A stretch of 64,000 nucleotides of DNA from Gammaproteobacteria bacterium RIFCSPHIGHO2_12_FULL_41_20 (GTDB taxonomy: Bacteria > Pseudomonadota > Gammaproteobacteria > DSM-16500): positions 1-64,000 of the forward strand of contig MGYC01000038.1 of assembly GCA_001801575.1 (NCBI GenBank), given 5' to 3'. Below the pieces are notes generated by a model. The model was not told the origin of the DNA. It was given only the letters and a program-made list of their open reading frames with translations, and made no database searches. Below are positions 27,258-37,514 of this stretch, in pieces (position 1 is the first letter of the stretch; the number at the start of each line of letters is the position of its first letter). A program made the translations under genes and the position numbers.

Positions 27258-28634
27258 TTAACACTCCGGCAAATTCGCCGCCAAGCCACCTAGAGACGTT
27301 TCCTTGTAAATAGTCATCATATCTTTTCCGGTTTGCTTCATGGTTGCAATCACTTTATCAAGAGAAATAAAATGCTCTCCATCTCCCAGTAAGGCTAATC
27401 TGGCTGCATTAACTGCTTTGACTGCTCCCATCGCATTGCGTTCAATGCAGGGAATTTGCACTAAACCACCAATAGGGTCACAAGTTAATCCTAAATGATG
27501 TTCCATAGCAATTTCAGCAGCATTTTCAATTTGCTTAATGCTTCCTCCCAATACAGCGGTTAATGCTCCTGCTGCCATAGAACAAGCCACCCCCACTTCC
27601 CCCTGGCAACCCACTTCGGCACCGGAAATTGATGCCCCTTTTTTATATAAAATACCAATAGCCCCGGCTGTTAGCAGGAAAGTAATAATATTCTCTTCCG
27701 TTGCTTGAGGGTAAAAGGTTTGATGATAATGCAGCACAGCCGGAATAATTCCTGCCGCACCATTGGTCGGCGCCGTAACCACTCGCCCACCTGCTGCATT
27801 TTCTTCATTAACTGCAATAGCGTAAAGATTAAGCCACTCCATGCTATCGGTAAACTCATGGGAAGAGGGTTTACCTTTGCATTGTAATTTTTTCAGGAGT
27901 TCTGGAGCACGACGTCTTACCGCCAATCCACCCGGTAAAATACCGCTCGCATGGGAGCCTTTTTCAATACATTCACGCATCACTCTAGCAATGTGTAAAA
28001 GACCTGATTTTACCTCTGTAATAGCTCGTAAGGTACATTCATTGGCTAACATAATCTTTGCAATTGAAAGATTATTTTCCTCACATAACAACAATAATTT
28101 TTTCGCACTCTGAAAAGGATAGGGGAAAGAAGAGGGTGGTACAATCTGAGTTTGTGCAACTTGTTGTTCATCAAGAATAAATCCGCCACCAATAGAATAA
28201 TAAATCTTACTAAATAATAATTTTCTAGATTGATCATATGCGCTAAACCGCATACCATTGGTATGCATTGGCAGCAGATCATTAAAATTAAAAATAAGAT
28301 CATTATTATAATTAAAAGAAATGCTATGTAGCCCCCCAAGGTGTAACTTACTCTCATGAATAATTTCTTGCGCTCGCGGCCTAATTTGACTAGGGTTCAC
28401 TGTATCAGGTGCTTGCCCCTCTAATCCCAATAAAATAGCCACATCAGTACCATGCCCCTTACCCGTAAAGGCCAAAGAGCCAAATAACTCTATTTGCACA
28501 TGCTGCACAGCATCAAATTGGCACTGTTCTTGCAAAGACAACGTAAAAGCACGCGCCGCTTTCATTGGACCTACAGTATGAGAGCTAGATGGGCCTATAC
28601 CAATAGAAAACAGATTAAATATACTAATAGTCAT
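27258..28634 (-). CDS. sdaA: L-serine ammonia-lyase (iron-sulfur L-serine dehydratase)
   Basis: The 458-residue single-chain enzyme begins with the beta domain motif [15 protein letters not shown]. It continues into the alpha domain with [34 protein letters not shown], and [20 protein letters not shown], whose cysteines bind the 4Fe-4S cluster. It converts L-serine to pyruvate and ammonia in the cytoplasm and is typically a catabolic, oxygen-sensitive enzyme. Serine as a carbon source is typical for some intracellular gammaproteobacteria. Length and motifs are complete. A Shine-Dalgarno (agagg) precedes ATG 28634. It is divergent from the MFS gene and convergent with pssA. Confidence 0.95.
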   Translation of the reverse strand: MTISIFNLFSIGIGPSSSHTVGPMKAARAFTLSLQEQCQFDAVQHVQIELFGSLAFTGKGHGTDVAILLGLEGQAPDTVNPSQIRPRAQEIIHESKLHLGGLHSISFNYNNDLIFNFNDLLPMHTNGMRFSAYDQSRKLLFSKIYYSIGGGFILDEQQVAQTQIVPPSSFPYPFQSAKKLLLLCEENNLSIAKIMLANECTLRAITEVKSGLLHIARVMRECIEKGSHASGILPGGLAVRRRAPELLKKLQCKGKPSSHEFTDSMEWLNLYAIAVNEENAAGGRVVTAPTNGAAGIIPAVLHYHQTFYPQATEENIITFLLTAGAIGILYKKGASISGAEVGCQGEVGVACSMAAGALTAVLGGSIKQIENAAEIAMEHHLGLTCDPIGGLVQIPCIERNAMGAVKAVNAARLALLGDGEHFISLDKVIATMKQTGKDMMTIYKETSLGGLAANLPEC

Positions 28635-28747
28635 AAGCCTTATACCTCTTTATCTCTCTGTAAAAAATCTCTTAAGGTTTATAGATCATACCCAAATTAT
28701 TTACAAAAAACTCGTGATTTATGATAAAATTTAAACAGTTTTTTATG

Positions 28748-28786
28748 TATACTTGAAGCGTTTCACTTTTAGGTGTTTAAAATGAA
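28748..28786 (+). repeat. dispersed repeat copy overlapping the MFS gene start
   Basis: These 39 bases match the left part of the palindrome at 36771-36823 at 34 of 39 positions, including the 7-base loop. The right arm is lost after the first bases. The ATG of the downstream gene (28782) lies inside the shared sequence, so the repeat supplies or overlaps its translation start. Confidence 0.6.
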
Positions 28787-30020
28787 TCAAGCACGGTGGG
28801 TTATAAACCGACGTCTTTTTGCCATGCTATATTTAGGTTTCGCATCTGGATTACCACTAGCTCTAACAGGCTCCACTATACAGGCATGGTTTACCCAAGC
28901 AGGCGTCAGTTTGATGACAGTAGGGGCATTAACATTAATCGGCTTGCCCTATGTATGGAAATTCCTGTGGGCGCCTCTTATGGACAAGATTGTGCTCCCT
29001 CTAGGTCGGCGCCGAGGATGGATATTACTTACGCAAGGTTGTCTATGCGTAAGTATTTTATTGTTAGCCAATATGCAACCTCATACAAAAGCAACAGTCA
29101 TGGGTTTAGTGGCATTATTAGTGGCATTTTTTTCAGCTTCTCAAGATGTGGCTATTGATGCTTATCGTGCAGAAATTTTATTACCTACAGAGCGAGGTTT
29201 AGGATCTGCTTATTTCATTTTCGCCTACCGGATGGCAGTTTTAGTTTCTGGTGGGTTAGCATTGATCTTAGCTGACTATTGCGGGTGGCATTTAACATAC
29301 CAAGGAATGGCGCTTTTAGTGGTTGTACTAATGATAGGTACCTATTTTTCTCCACAACCTAAAGAAATTACCTTGCCCAAACAGGGCTTTATAGCAACCA
29401 TAGTCGAACCATTTTTAAATTTGCTACAACGCGACCAAATCATGTTGTTATTATTATTTATTATTTTTTATAAACTCGGTGATGCTTTGGCTTTATCTCT
29501 CATGAGTAATTTTTTATTACATGGATTAGGATTCTCGTTAACCGAAGTCGGCATTGCTTATAAGATTAACAGCTTGATTGCTGGCATTCTTGGTGCATTG
29601 ATTGGCGGTCTATTGCTAACAAGAAAGAGTTTGTATTTTTGTTTATTTTGGTTTGGTATCATGCAAGCCGCATCTACATTATTATTCGCCCTATTGGCAA
29701 GCTTAGGCAAACAATATTTCGTGATGATAATAGCCATATTTGCTGAGAATTTTTGTAGCGGCATGAGTGCAGCAGCATTTCTCGCCTTTCTTATGTCACT
29801 ATGTAACCTACGATATACCGCAACACAATTTGCCTTTATGTCCGCGATAGCCTCCTGTGGGCGTATTTTCTTAGGTCCCTTAGCTGCTACCATGGTAACT
29901 TACTTAGGGTGGGTTAACTTTTATTTATGGTCCTTTGCATTATCTTTTCCATCATTATTTTTATTATATTTTATGCGCAACCAGGTTACACAATATGCAA
30001 ACATGGCCACACAAAATTAA
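28782..30020 (+). CDS. AmpG-like major facilitator superfamily transporter
   Basis: The 412-residue protein has 12 hydrophobic segments and the AmpG-type N-terminus: LFAMLYLGFASGLPLALTG, then a QAWFTQAGVSL loop, and KFLWAPLMDK with GRRRGWI at the loop between helices 2 and 3. AmpG permeases import anhydro-muropeptides for cell-wall recycling, and the DAYRAE motif in helix 5 also fits AmpG. Acetyl-CoA transporter relatives share these features, so substrate is not certain. I prefer ATG 28782 (MNQARW) over an upstream GTG at 28773 because AGGTG lies 8 bases before it. It is followed directly by mscK. Confidence 0.83.
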   Translation: MNQARWVINRRLFAMLYLGFASGLPLALTGSTIQAWFTQAGVSLMTVGALTLIGLPYVWKFLWAPLMDKIVLPLGRRRGWILLTQGCLCVSILLLANMQPHTKATVMGLVALLVAFFSASQDVAIDAYRAEILLPTERGLGSAYFIFAYRMAVLVSGGLALILADYCGWHLTYQGMALLVVVLMIGTYFSPQPKEITLPKQGFIATIVEPFLNLLQRDQIMLLLLFIIFYKLGDALALSLMSNFLLHGLGFSLTEVGIAYKINSLIAGILGALIGGLLLTRKSLYFCLFWFGIMQAASTLLFALLASLGKQYFVMIIAIFAENFCSGMSAAAFLAFLMSLCNLRYTATQFAFMSAIASCGRIFLGPLAATMVTYLGWVNFYLWSFALSFPSLFLLYFMRNQVTQYANMATQN

Positions 30021-30048
30021 ATCCCTTTTCTGCATTATTGGAAAGATT

Positions 30049-33000
30049 ATGTATAAAAATAATCTTGGCTTAGGATTTGCTATTTTTATGTCACTATTAT
30101 TTACCAATATAGTGAATGCTGATCCATTACAACCTACAGAACAAAATCTTGATAGCGGGCGAACTCAACTGGTTTCTCAACAAATTACTTCATTAAAAAA
30201 TAGGCTAAATCAAACCAAGCTTGAATTGGGCACCCTAGAAAAACAACAAAATAAATCGGCTATGCCACTGCCAGCAGAGGGCGTTAACAAGGAGTTATTA
30301 GAAAAAACTGAACTAGCCATTACCATTGCAAAATCAAACCTAGATAGCGCCACTATTGAACTAGGTGACTCCCAGCAAACCATTGGCTGGCTGGAAAAAA
30401 ATATCCAAGAGATTACCAACCAGCTTAATGCTATCACGATCTTTGGCTTAAAAGGTAAAAGCAACGAAACAGCTCGCAATCAATTAAACATAGAACTGCT
30501 TTATCAGAAAAAGCTTTTACAACTAGAAAAAGAACGCCTCAACTCATTGCAGAATTTACAAAACATGGAGGAACACATCTTACAGCTACAAAAAGAAAAG
30601 CTCGCCCAAGTAAATATGCTGCTTAAATCACAACGCATGCTACAAATTAAGCAAGAGCAAGTTAAAAATGAAATGGCATTACAACAAAAACAGAATGAAT
30701 GGCTGCAACGCCTGGGTACCTTACAAAACGAATTAACCCATACCAGCCCCACACACCAAGAAAAAATAAATATACTTGAGAATGAGATTTTCTATGTTAA
30801 TGAGAATACCAACTTTTTTTATCTGCAAATTCTTATTGCTCGCTACAAAGATCAAATTAGACAAATGCGCCTAGCCATTTTACGCAGCAGCTCCATCACA
30901 TTATTGAATGAAATGGGCAATCAATTCCAATCAATTAGCAAACAGTTAAGCCGAGTGAATAGCTTATTACTATCAAGGATAAACATTATAGAAAAAAATA
31001 AATTACTCATTACCACAGGAGAAAAACAAAAAAACAATCAGCAAAGCCAAGCGTATATTGCAAAACTAACCATACTAGAAAATCAATACAAAGCATCAAT
31101 CGGTACCGTTAATGACCTCAATAAGTATCTTATTCGAGTCCGAGTGCTCTTAGATAAATCCTTACAACATGAGCTCTCTTCTCGACAAGGGTTACCTAGT
31201 TTTGGCACAAAAATGTGGTTAGATCTGGGTAGAGAAGCGCTAATTATTCCCTCTCTAACTTTGCAATTATTCAAAAACATTTCTCTAAATATTATCGAAA
31301 CCTGCCGTACCGCTAGCATTTATAAGTGGTTATTGTTCAGTCTACTAGAGATAGGCTGTGTAATTGTTTTTTATTTAATGAGTCGCCTACTATCTAGGCT
31401 TTCTTTGGTAACTGATCAGCATTTCACACATGCGCATATCAAACAAATATTTTTTTACTGTTTATTATGTAACTTCGCTCCCATTGTTGCATTAATTAAT
31501 AGTGTAGTGTTTTTGTGGTATTTTAAAATTCCGATGCAACTAGTTGACATGTTAATTGATTTAACTATGGTCTGGATTTGTTTTAAGATTGCAGCTACTT
31601 TTTCTAGGATATGGTTAGTAGAAACCGTACACGACAGAAATGGCCATGATGTAAAATTATATCATCGATTAAAGTGGCTATTTTTAGTTGGTGGCGGAGT
31701 CACTGCCATATCCGTATTCATTCATCAATTACCATTCATCTATAGCATTAGAGAACTGTCAGATCAACTTTTCTTGTTATTTTTATTGGTAGTATCTTTA
31801 GTGCTCTTCAAATCTCGTGATGTTATATTACATACCATCCTGCCACATATTGATGAGGCACGTTCTTATTTTCGCTCCATCACACGATTACTTGGTTTTG
31901 CATTACCTACCATTTTACTTGTAAATTCATTAATGGGTATTTTTGGATATGTAAATCTTGTCTTTACCATCTCCTGGTATGAGAGTGTATTTTTATTAGT
32001 ACTAATCGGTTATTTATTAGTATGTGGTCTACTAACAGACGGCATGGAACGTCTTTCTATGTTGTTTATTCAACACCTGAATAACGGCTGGTTATGGACC
32101 GAAGCATTTCTTAAACCTTGCGATAAAGTGCTACGCATCATCTTATTTTTTTCATCGTGGGCTTTATTATTTTTCCTATATGGTTGGGATATGCAATCTC
32201 CCATTACCCAAAAACTATCCAGCCTATTGCATTATCGATTAATTAGTATATTAAATACAGAAATCACCTTATTAAACATAGCAGAAGTGTCCTGTGTAAT
32301 TTCTGTATTTTATTGGGCCGCGCGTTGGGCTAGAGAATTTGTTTATCGATTCTTGTTATCCCGCACCCAAGATTTAGGCATAAGAAATAGCATTGCGATT
32401 CTTAGCCAATATACAGTTATCGTCATTGGTGTGTTCATTTCTATGGATGTATTAGGTATTAACTTTAGGGCTTTAGCTGTAGTAGCAGGTATGTTGGCAT
32501 TTGGTGTAGGTTTGGGATTACGAGATTTAGCTAATAATTTCGCTTGTGGATTTCTTATTCTAATCGAAAGGCCATTACGAGTAGGGGATATCGTGAGCAT
32601 AAATGAGCACGAAGGCGAGGTCATGCATATTGGTAGCCGTGCAATAACAGTAAGAAGTTGGGATCATATGGATGTATCAATTCCCAATGCAGAGATATTT
32701 AACAAATCCTTTATTAACTGGACAGCTAAAGATAATATTGTCAGAACAGTAATACCATTAAAAATTAATCGCCATGACGATCCACATGCGGTACAAGTGA
32801 TTATTCATGCGGTATTAGCTAACCATGAAAAATTACTCAAAGATCCGCCTGCGGAAGTGCTATTAAAAGAAATGAATGACGCATTAATGGAATTTGAAAT
32901 ACGTTATTTTATTGATATTCGGCGAGTAAAATCACGTATAGGCGTTAGATCAACTGTATTACTTGCTATATGGGATGAGTTTTCTAAACACGGTATTAAA

Positions 33001-33120
33001 CCCCCTTATGCTCAACACGAGGTTTATGTACATGGAGAACCTTATATAGCAACACTACCATCCCCTGCTGCGCACACAAACGCTAGTAGTGTAAACATGC
33101 AAAGCGAAATAAGTAATTAG
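30049..33120 (+). CDS. large mechanosensitive channel of the MscK/KefA type
   Basis: The 1023-residue protein starts with a signal peptide (MYKNNLGLGFAIFMSLL, cleavage near VNA). A long periplasmic coiled coil (about 25-400) and about ten membrane helices follow. The C-terminal MscS core has the pore-lining helix AVVAGMLAFGVGLGLRDLA and the beta-domain IERPLRVGDIVSINEHEGEV. Such channels release solutes at hypo-osmotic shock through the inner membrane. Length is close to MscK/MscM proteins, and the two cannot be told apart here. The open frame extends 38 codons upstream into the ampG-like gene, but the signal peptide and GGAAAG support ATG 30049. Confidence 0.85.
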   Translation: MYKNNLGLGFAIFMSLLFTNIVNADPLQPTEQNLDSGRTQLVSQQITSLKNRLNQTKLELGTLEKQQNKSAMPLPAEGVNKELLEKTELAITIAKSNLDSATIELGDSQQTIGWLEKNIQEITNQLNAITIFGLKGKSNETARNQLNIELLYQKKLLQLEKERLNSLQNLQNMEEHILQLQKEKLAQVNMLLKSQRMLQIKQEQVKNEMALQQKQNEWLQRLGTLQNELTHTSPTHQEKINILENEIFYVNENTNFFYLQILIARYKDQIRQMRLAILRSSSITLLNEMGNQFQSISKQLSRVNSLLLSRINIIEKNKLLITTGEKQKNNQQSQAYIAKLTILENQYKASIGTVNDLNKYLIRVRVLLDKSLQHELSSRQGLPSFGTKMWLDLGREALIIPSLTLQLFKNISLNIIETCRTASIYKWLLFSLLEIGCVIVFYLMSRLLSRLSLVTDQHFTHAHIKQIFFYCLLCNFAPIVALINSVVFLWYFKIPMQLVDMLIDLTMVWICFKIAATFSRIWLVETVHDRNGHDVKLYHRLKWLFLVGGGVTAISVFIHQLPFIYSIRELSDQLFLLFLLVVSLVLFKSRDVILHTILPHIDEARSYFRSITRLLGFALPTILLVNSLMGIFGYVNLVFTISWYESVFLLVLIGYLLVCGLLTDGMERLSMLFIQHLNNGWLWTEAFLKPCDKVLRIILFFSSWALLFFLYGWDMQSPITQKLSSLLHYRLISILNTEITLLNIAEVSCVISVFYWAARWAREFVYRFLLSRTQDLGIRNSIAILSQYTVIVIGVFISMDVLGINFRALAVVAGMLAFGVGLGLRDLANNFACGFLILIERPLRVGDIVSINEHEGEVMHIGSRAITVRSWDHMDVSIPNAEIFNKSFINWTAKDNIVRTVIPLKINRHDDPHAVQVIIHAVLANHEKLLKDPPAEVLLKEMNDALMEFEIRYFIDIRRVKSRIGVRSTVLLAIWDEFSKHGIKPPYAQHEVYVHGEPYIATLPSPAAHTNASSVNMQSEISN

Positions 33121-33456
33121 CGTTAGTACAATTCATCAGGAAACCACCGTGTTGCATAAGCATAAAACACCAACTCGTTTAGGCAATGTTGTGATCAATT
33201 AACTTTACTTATCAATAAATTAGCATACAACCCCCGCTATAATTGTTTAATATCATTTAAATTCCCAATCATATTAAAAAATGGGCTATATTTAAAAATA
33301 TCAGCGTTTTTTATGCAGATATGGGTGTGGAATTAAAGTAAAAGTTTAAGTTAGTTGACCCTCAGCGCGAGATGGTGTTTACTCGCGCTTATTCTTTCTT
33401 GATTCACAACAGGAACCTTATTGGAGCTTTAGGATTGTATATAAGTAGGTAACTCT
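33121..33456. other. 336-base gap with possible small RNA ending in a hairpin
   Basis: No ORF is visible. The stretch is AT-rich up to about 33350. It then has a perfect hairpin with 8-base arms agcgcgag / ctcgcgct (33364-33371 / 33382-33389), followed by a T-rich tail. That is 245 bases after the mscK stop and before tldD, too far for the usual mscK terminator. It may end a small RNA or act as a leader attenuator for tldD. Confidence 0.35.
33364..33400 (+). terminator. intrinsic terminator-like hairpin upstream of tldD
   Basis: The perfect 8-base GC-rich stem and 10-base loop are followed by tattctttctt, resembling a Rho-independent terminator reading rightward. The tldD ATG lies 57 bases further on. 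Confidence 0.6.
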
Positions 33457-34899
33457 ATGTCTAATATAATTGATATTGCACACCATGATTTACTTGAGAA
33501 CAGTGGCTTAACGGATAATCAACTATATAAAGTAATAAATAGCATATTAAGCTACTCCATTGATTATTCTGACCTTTATTTTCAATCCACCTATTCAGAA
33601 TCATGGGCGCTCGAAGATGGGATCATTAAAGGTGGAAGTTTTGATATTGATCGAGGAGTTGGAGTAAGAGCCTTGAGCGGAGAAAAAACTGGATTTGCTT
33701 ATGCCGACGATATATTACTTCCAGCCTTAGAGCGGGCTGCACAAGCAGCCCGTAGCATTGTTCATAATAGTAACAACAACATAGTTAAAGCTTGGCAACG
33801 GGTTCCAAGTCGACAGTTATATTTACCAATAAATCCAATCAATTCATTAAGCGAAAATGAAAAAACAGCCTTACTACAACGAGTAGACGCCTATGTGCGA
33901 CAGCTTGATTCTAGGGTAATACAAGCCAATGTCAGCTTGGCCGGCGAATATGAAACGGTATTAGTGATGGCTAGCAACGGCCATGTGGCTGGTGATGTAC
34001 GCCCTCTAGTGCGCATGAATATCAGCGTGGTTGTGGAAGAAAATGGACGGCGTGAACAAGGCTATGCCGGAGGCGGTGGACGCTTTAATTATGAATACTT
34101 CTTACAAGAAGAAAAAGCCTTTGAATATGCGCGAGAAGCCGTCCGGCAAGCATTAGTTAACTTACAAGCTATTGATGCCCCAGCGGGGACTATGCCGGTA
34201 ATACTCGGCCCAGGCTGGCCAGGTGTGTTACTACATGAAGCTGTAGGGCATGGCTTAGAAGGAGACTTTAACCGCAAGGGAACTTCTATTTATAGTGGGA
34301 GAATAGGGCAACAAGTAACTAGCTCACTTTGCACTATTGTAGATGATGGTACCTTAGCTAATCGTCGTGGATCATTAAATATCGATGATGAAGGCACACC
34401 TACCCAACGTACCGTGCTTATAGAAAACGGCATCTTACAAAACTACATGCTAGATAACCGTAATGCGCAGTTAATGAATATGCTATCTACAGGTAATGGC
34501 CGTAGAGAATCATATGCGCATTTGCCATTACCAAGAATGACCAATACTTTCATGCTTGCGGGTGAGTCACAACCAGAAGACATTATTGCTTCAGTAAAAA
34601 AAGGATTATATGCCGCTAATTTTGGTGGCGGACAAGTAGATATCACATCAGGTAAATTCGTATTTTCTGCTAGTGAAGCTTATCTAATTGAAAATGGGAA
34701 AATTACCGCCCCAGTTAAAGGCGCCACCTTAATTGGTAATGGCCCAGATGTGTTAAGTAAAGTATCCATGGTTGGCAATGACTTACAATTGGATTCTGGT
34801 GTCGGTATTTGCGGAAAAGAAGGGCAGAGTGTTCCTGTTGGTGTGGGTCAACCTACATTACGTGTTGATGCATTAACCGTAGGAGGAACTCAACAATGA
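33457..34899 (+). CDS. tldD: metalloprotease subunit TldD
   Basis: The 480-residue protein has the TldD zinc motif [16 protein letters not shown] (HExxxH-type, then a distal Cys in [17 protein letters not shown]). The conserved LERAAQAAR region is near residue 90. TldD and TldE (PmbA) form a heterodimeric protease that trims unfolded peptides, CcdA antitoxin and peptide natural-product precursors such as microcin B17. TldD carries the metal site. The next gene, pmbA, starts in an ATGA overlap, so the two are translationally coupled. Start ATG 33457 gives the usual length, and a Shine-Dalgarno-like taggtaa lies upstream. Confidence 0.95.
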   Translation: MSNIIDIAHHDLLENSGLTDNQLYKVINSILSYSIDYSDLYFQSTYSESWALEDGIIKGGSFDIDRGVGVRALSGEKTGFAYADDILLPALERAAQAARSIVHNSNNNIVKAWQRVPSRQLYLPINPINSLSENEKTALLQRVDAYVRQLDSRVIQANVSLAGEYETVLVMASNGHVAGDVRPLVRMNISVVVEENGRREQGYAGGGGRFNYEYFLQEEKAFEYAREAVRQALVNLQAIDAPAGTMPVILGPGWPGVLLHEAVGHGLEGDFNRKGTSIYSGRIGQQVTSSLCTIVDDGTLANRRGSLNIDDEGTPTQRTVLIENGILQNYMLDNRNAQLMNMLSTGNGRRESYAHLPLPRMTNTFMLAGESQPEDIIASVKKGLYAANFGGGQVDITSGKFVFSASEAYLIENGKITAPVKGATLIGNGPDVLSKVSMVGNDLQLDSGVGICGKEGQSVPVGVGQPTLRVDALTVGGTQQ

Positions 34900-36224
34900 A
34901 AGATACACAGTCTAACCTAAAAACCATTGCTTTAACTATCTTACAAGAAGCTTCCCGCTTAGGAGCTAGTCAAGCTGAAGTGATTTTACATGGCAGTAAG
35001 GGATTTTCTGTAACAGCCCGTCAAGGTGATGTAGAGACTGTTGAGTATAATCAAGATAAATCCATAGAAATTACTGTATATTTAGGTAAGCGTTGCGGTT
35101 CAGCTAGCTTATCTGACACGCGCCCAGAAGCTATTCGTGCTGCCGTAGAAGCTGCTCATCATATCGCTCGTTTTACTGATGAAGATCCATATTCAGGCTT
35201 AGCAGAACCCAATGAGCTTGCATTTGATTGCCCGGAAATAGATTTATTCTATCCATGGTCAATTACAGTTGAACAAGCCATTCAATTAGCTTGCGACTGC
35301 GAAGCAAAAGCATTAGCACAAGATAAACGTATTATTAACACGGAAGGAGTGAATATTGTCACTGCAGAAGGCTCTTATGTGTATGCAAACAGCTTAGGGT
35401 TCTTGGGCACGTATTTAGCTACACGACATGAGATAAGTTGTGTACTCATAGCTAAACAGCAAGAACAAATGCAACGCGATTATAGTTATACTGTTGCCTG
35501 TGACTCTCAGTTATTGGACTCCATTGATATAGTAGCAAAGCAAGCTGCTGAACGAACTGTTCGCCGCCTAGGAGCTCATCGCTTATCTACCAGAAAAGCA
35601 CCGGTTATCTTTGCTGCTGAGGAAGCACGAAGTTTATTGGGTCACTTTGTAGCAGCTATTCAGGGTGGCAATCTTTATCGAAAGTCTTCATTCTTATTGG
35701 ATCATTTAAATAAACCGGTGTTTGCTCCACATATCCAGATTCACGAAGAACCTCTCTTACCCAAAGGGCTTGGCAGCGCGCCTTTTGATAGTGATGGCGT
35801 ACGCACTCGTCCCAATATCTTTATTAAGGATGGGATATTACACAATTATGCATTGGGAACTTATTCAGCCCGAAAATTAAATAGGATGACGACTGGAAAT
35901 GCAGATGGGGTACATAATTTAATTGTTTCTACCGGGGAAAAAACGTTATCAGAGCTACTAAAAACTATGCATACCGGTTTATTAGTTACAGAAATGATGG
36001 GTAATGGTGTGAACTTGGTAACCGGGGATTATTCCCGTGGGGTAAGCGGTTATTGGATTGAAAATGGAGAGATTCAATATCCTGTACAAGAAATTACTAT
36101 TGCAGGAAAATTGCAAAACATTTATGGCCCACGCCTTGTAGAGATTGGCACAGATATAGATACCAGAGGTAATATTCGTACTGGATCCATTTTAATAGAG
36201 GAAATGATAATTGCAGGCGACTAG
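34896..36224 (+). CDS. pmbA: metalloprotease subunit TldE/PmbA
   Basis: The 442-residue protein is the TldD partner lacking the HExxxH motif. It keeps the family frame: [23 protein letters not shown] near the N-terminus, [19 protein letters not shown] in the middle and [13 protein letters not shown] at the end. It overlaps tldD by 4 bases. TldE supports the TldD active site in the cytoplasm. The gene ends within 4 bases of the convergent NTF2-like gene. Length and sequence look complete. Confidence 0.94.
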   Translation: MKDTQSNLKTIALTILQEASRLGASQAEVILHGSKGFSVTARQGDVETVEYNQDKSIEITVYLGKRCGSASLSDTRPEAIRAAVEAAHHIARFTDEDPYSGLAEPNELAFDCPEIDLFYPWSITVEQAIQLACDCEAKALAQDKRIINTEGVNIVTAEGSYVYANSLGFLGTYLATRHEISCVLIAKQQEQMQRDYSYTVACDSQLLDSIDIVAKQAAERTVRRLGAHRLSTRKAPVIFAAEEARSLLGHFVAAIQGGNLYRKSSFLLDHLNKPVFAPHIQIHEEPLLPKGLGSAPFDSDGVRTRPNIFIKDGILHNYALGTYSARKLNRMTTGNADGVHNLIVSTGEKTLSELLKTMHTGLLVTEMMGNGVNLVTGDYSRGVSGYWIENGEIQYPVQEITIAGKLQNIYGPRLVEIGTDIDTRGNIRTGSILIEEMIIAGD

Positions 36225-36760
36225 GAAACCAGTGGGGGTTGCAAGCGTTGGCGAAGTTCATCCATTTTCTTAGCTGTTTCAATACCATTGATAGGCAATC
36301 CTGCGGGATTCAACAGTCCTAGTTGCACAAGAACGCTCGCTTGATCCCAATAAATATGCTCATGTGTGACTTTGCCATTAGAAAATCCCACAATAACTAC
36401 TAAAGGAATTTCGACTCGCTTTCCCGTCGGCAAGATATTGGGTAACATCCAACCTATTTCAATTGTGTGTGTAAATTTAAAAATAATCTCATCTACTAGC
36501 TGATGTTCATCGATAGTCCTGGAAACAGGAACCATTTCTGTATCAGGCGGAAAAAATTTTCCCGAAAGAATAAGTGTGCTATAGAAATGCCGAACACCTT
36601 CTAATCCTGTCCCACCGGTTATTGTAGGGATATTATTTAAATGAGGATCAGACGTCATTGTTACCAACGTTGTATCTAAATCTTTCCGAAGCTCGGCATC
36701 AACATGCCGTTGAAAAGCATCAAGAAGCGCTTGTTTTTCTGGCGATATGGGTTTTATCAT
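36221..36760 (-). CDS. NTF2/SnoaL-like protein
   Basis: The 179-residue soluble protein fits the SnoaL/NTF2-like fold: an N-terminal helix (EKQALLDAFQRHVDAELRKDLD), a strand with VTMTSDPHLNNIP, then beta strands ending in VVIVGFSNGKVTHEHIYWDQASVLVQLGLL. Family members are polyketide cyclases, isomerases, limonene hydrolases or ligand-binding proteins. The Lys, His and Glu near the HEHIYWDQ motif may line a pocket. The substrate cannot be given. It is convergent with pmbA (stops overlap), and a palindrome at 36771-36823 lies just upstream of its start. Confidence 0.6.
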   Translation of the reverse strand: MIKPISPEKQALLDAFQRHVDAELRKDLDTTLVTMTSDPHLNNIPTITGGTGLEGVRHFYSTLILSGKFFPPDTEMVPVSRTIDEHQLVDEIIFKFTHTIEIGWMLPNILPTGKRVEIPLVVIVGFSNGKVTHEHIYWDQASVLVQLGLLNPAGLPINGIETAKKMDELRQRLQPPLVS

Positions 36761-36770
36761 CTGCGACTAC

Positions 36771-36823
36771 TATACCCGAAACGTTTCATTTTTAGGTATT
36801 TAAAATGAAACGCTTCAGGTATA
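36771..36823. repeat. 53-bp palindromic repeat
   Basis: Arms at 36771-36793 and 36801-36823 pair at 20 of 23 positions around a 7-base loop (aggtatt). A partial copy lies at 28748-28786, and 15 bases of one end recur in inverted orientation at the pssA terminator (27236-27255). This looks like a small dispersed palindromic family, REP- or MITE-like, in intergenic sites. Confidence 0.65.
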
Positions 36824-36848
36824 ATCTCCTAAGTTGAGTTAACAGTCT

Positions 36849-37118
36849 CTACTCTTTTTCGCCAAACTTATCATCAATTAATTGTGTAATTGCCTGCGTT
36901 GCTTCAGATTCATCATCACCAGACACCACTAAATTAAAAGTAGCACCTTGTTGCGCACCAAGTGTAATAACACTCATGATGCTTTTACAATCTACATTTC
37001 TGTCATGGCAAACTAATTCAATCTTGCTTTGAAATTTCTTGGCAATATCCACCAACCTTGCTGCTGCACGGGTATGTAACCCAAATTTATTTTTAATAAC
37101 TATTTGCTGCCGTACCAT
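36849..37118 (-). CDS. ptsH: HPr-family phosphocarrier protein
   Basis: The 89-residue protein has the HPr motif with the phosphorylatable His (LHTRAAARL, His15) and the conserved regulatory-site region CKSIMSVITLGAQQG. HPr accepts phosphate from enzyme I and passes it to EII proteins or regulators. In gammaproteobacteria this chromosome position normally carries the nitrogen-PTS HPr, NPr (ptsO), after hpf and ptsN, so it is probably NPr-like. ptsN and rpoN are absent next to it. There are 89 bases between it and hpf. Confidence 0.85.
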   Translation of the reverse strand: MVRQQIVIKNKFGLHTRAAARLVDIAKKFQSKIELVCHDRNVDCKSIMSVITLGAQQGATFNLVVSGDDESEATQAITQLIDDKFGEKE

Positions 37119-37207
37119 GTTAATGGGAGTAACCTCCTCTCAAATTATAACTGCCGTCTAGTATACAATGACTCACTAGCTAAATACACGAATACTTCCT
37201 GCAAAGC

Positions 37208-37495
37208 TTATGATCCCCGTGTTTTTTCTTTATGCTTAGTAAGCTGTCCAGCCAATTTATCAACCAATGCCTCAATGGCATCATACATAACATTAGCAGT
37301 AGCCTTTGCATATAGCTCCTTACCATCCAGATGAACTGTCGCCTCCGCGGTTTGATCAAGATGCTCAACAAATAAAGTAATATTAATTTTACTAATATGT
37401 TTAGAACGTTTTTTTAAACGTTCTAGTTTTTCTTCAATAAACGTCTTTAGCGCTGGAGTAATCTCTAAACTACGCCCCACAATATGTAATTTCAT
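37208..37495 (-). CDS. hpf: ribosome hibernation promoting factor, short form
   Basis: The 95-residue protein matches short HPF/YfiA: IVGRSLEITPALKTFIEEKLERL, then SKINITLFVEHL..AEATVHLDGKELYAKATANVMYDAIEALVDKLAGQL and a basic tail. It binds the 30S decoding centre and favours dimerised, inactive 70S ribosomes in starvation. It follows lptB by 19 bases on the same strand, where rpoN would lie between them in E. coli and many relatives. Confidence 0.93.
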   Translation of the reverse strand: MKLHIVGRSLEITPALKTFIEEKLERLKKRSKHISKINITLFVEHLDQTAEATVHLDGKELYAKATANVMYDAIEALVDKLAGQLTKHKEKTRGS

Positions 37496-37514
37496 TTCTT
37501 ATCCTGAATTCGCG

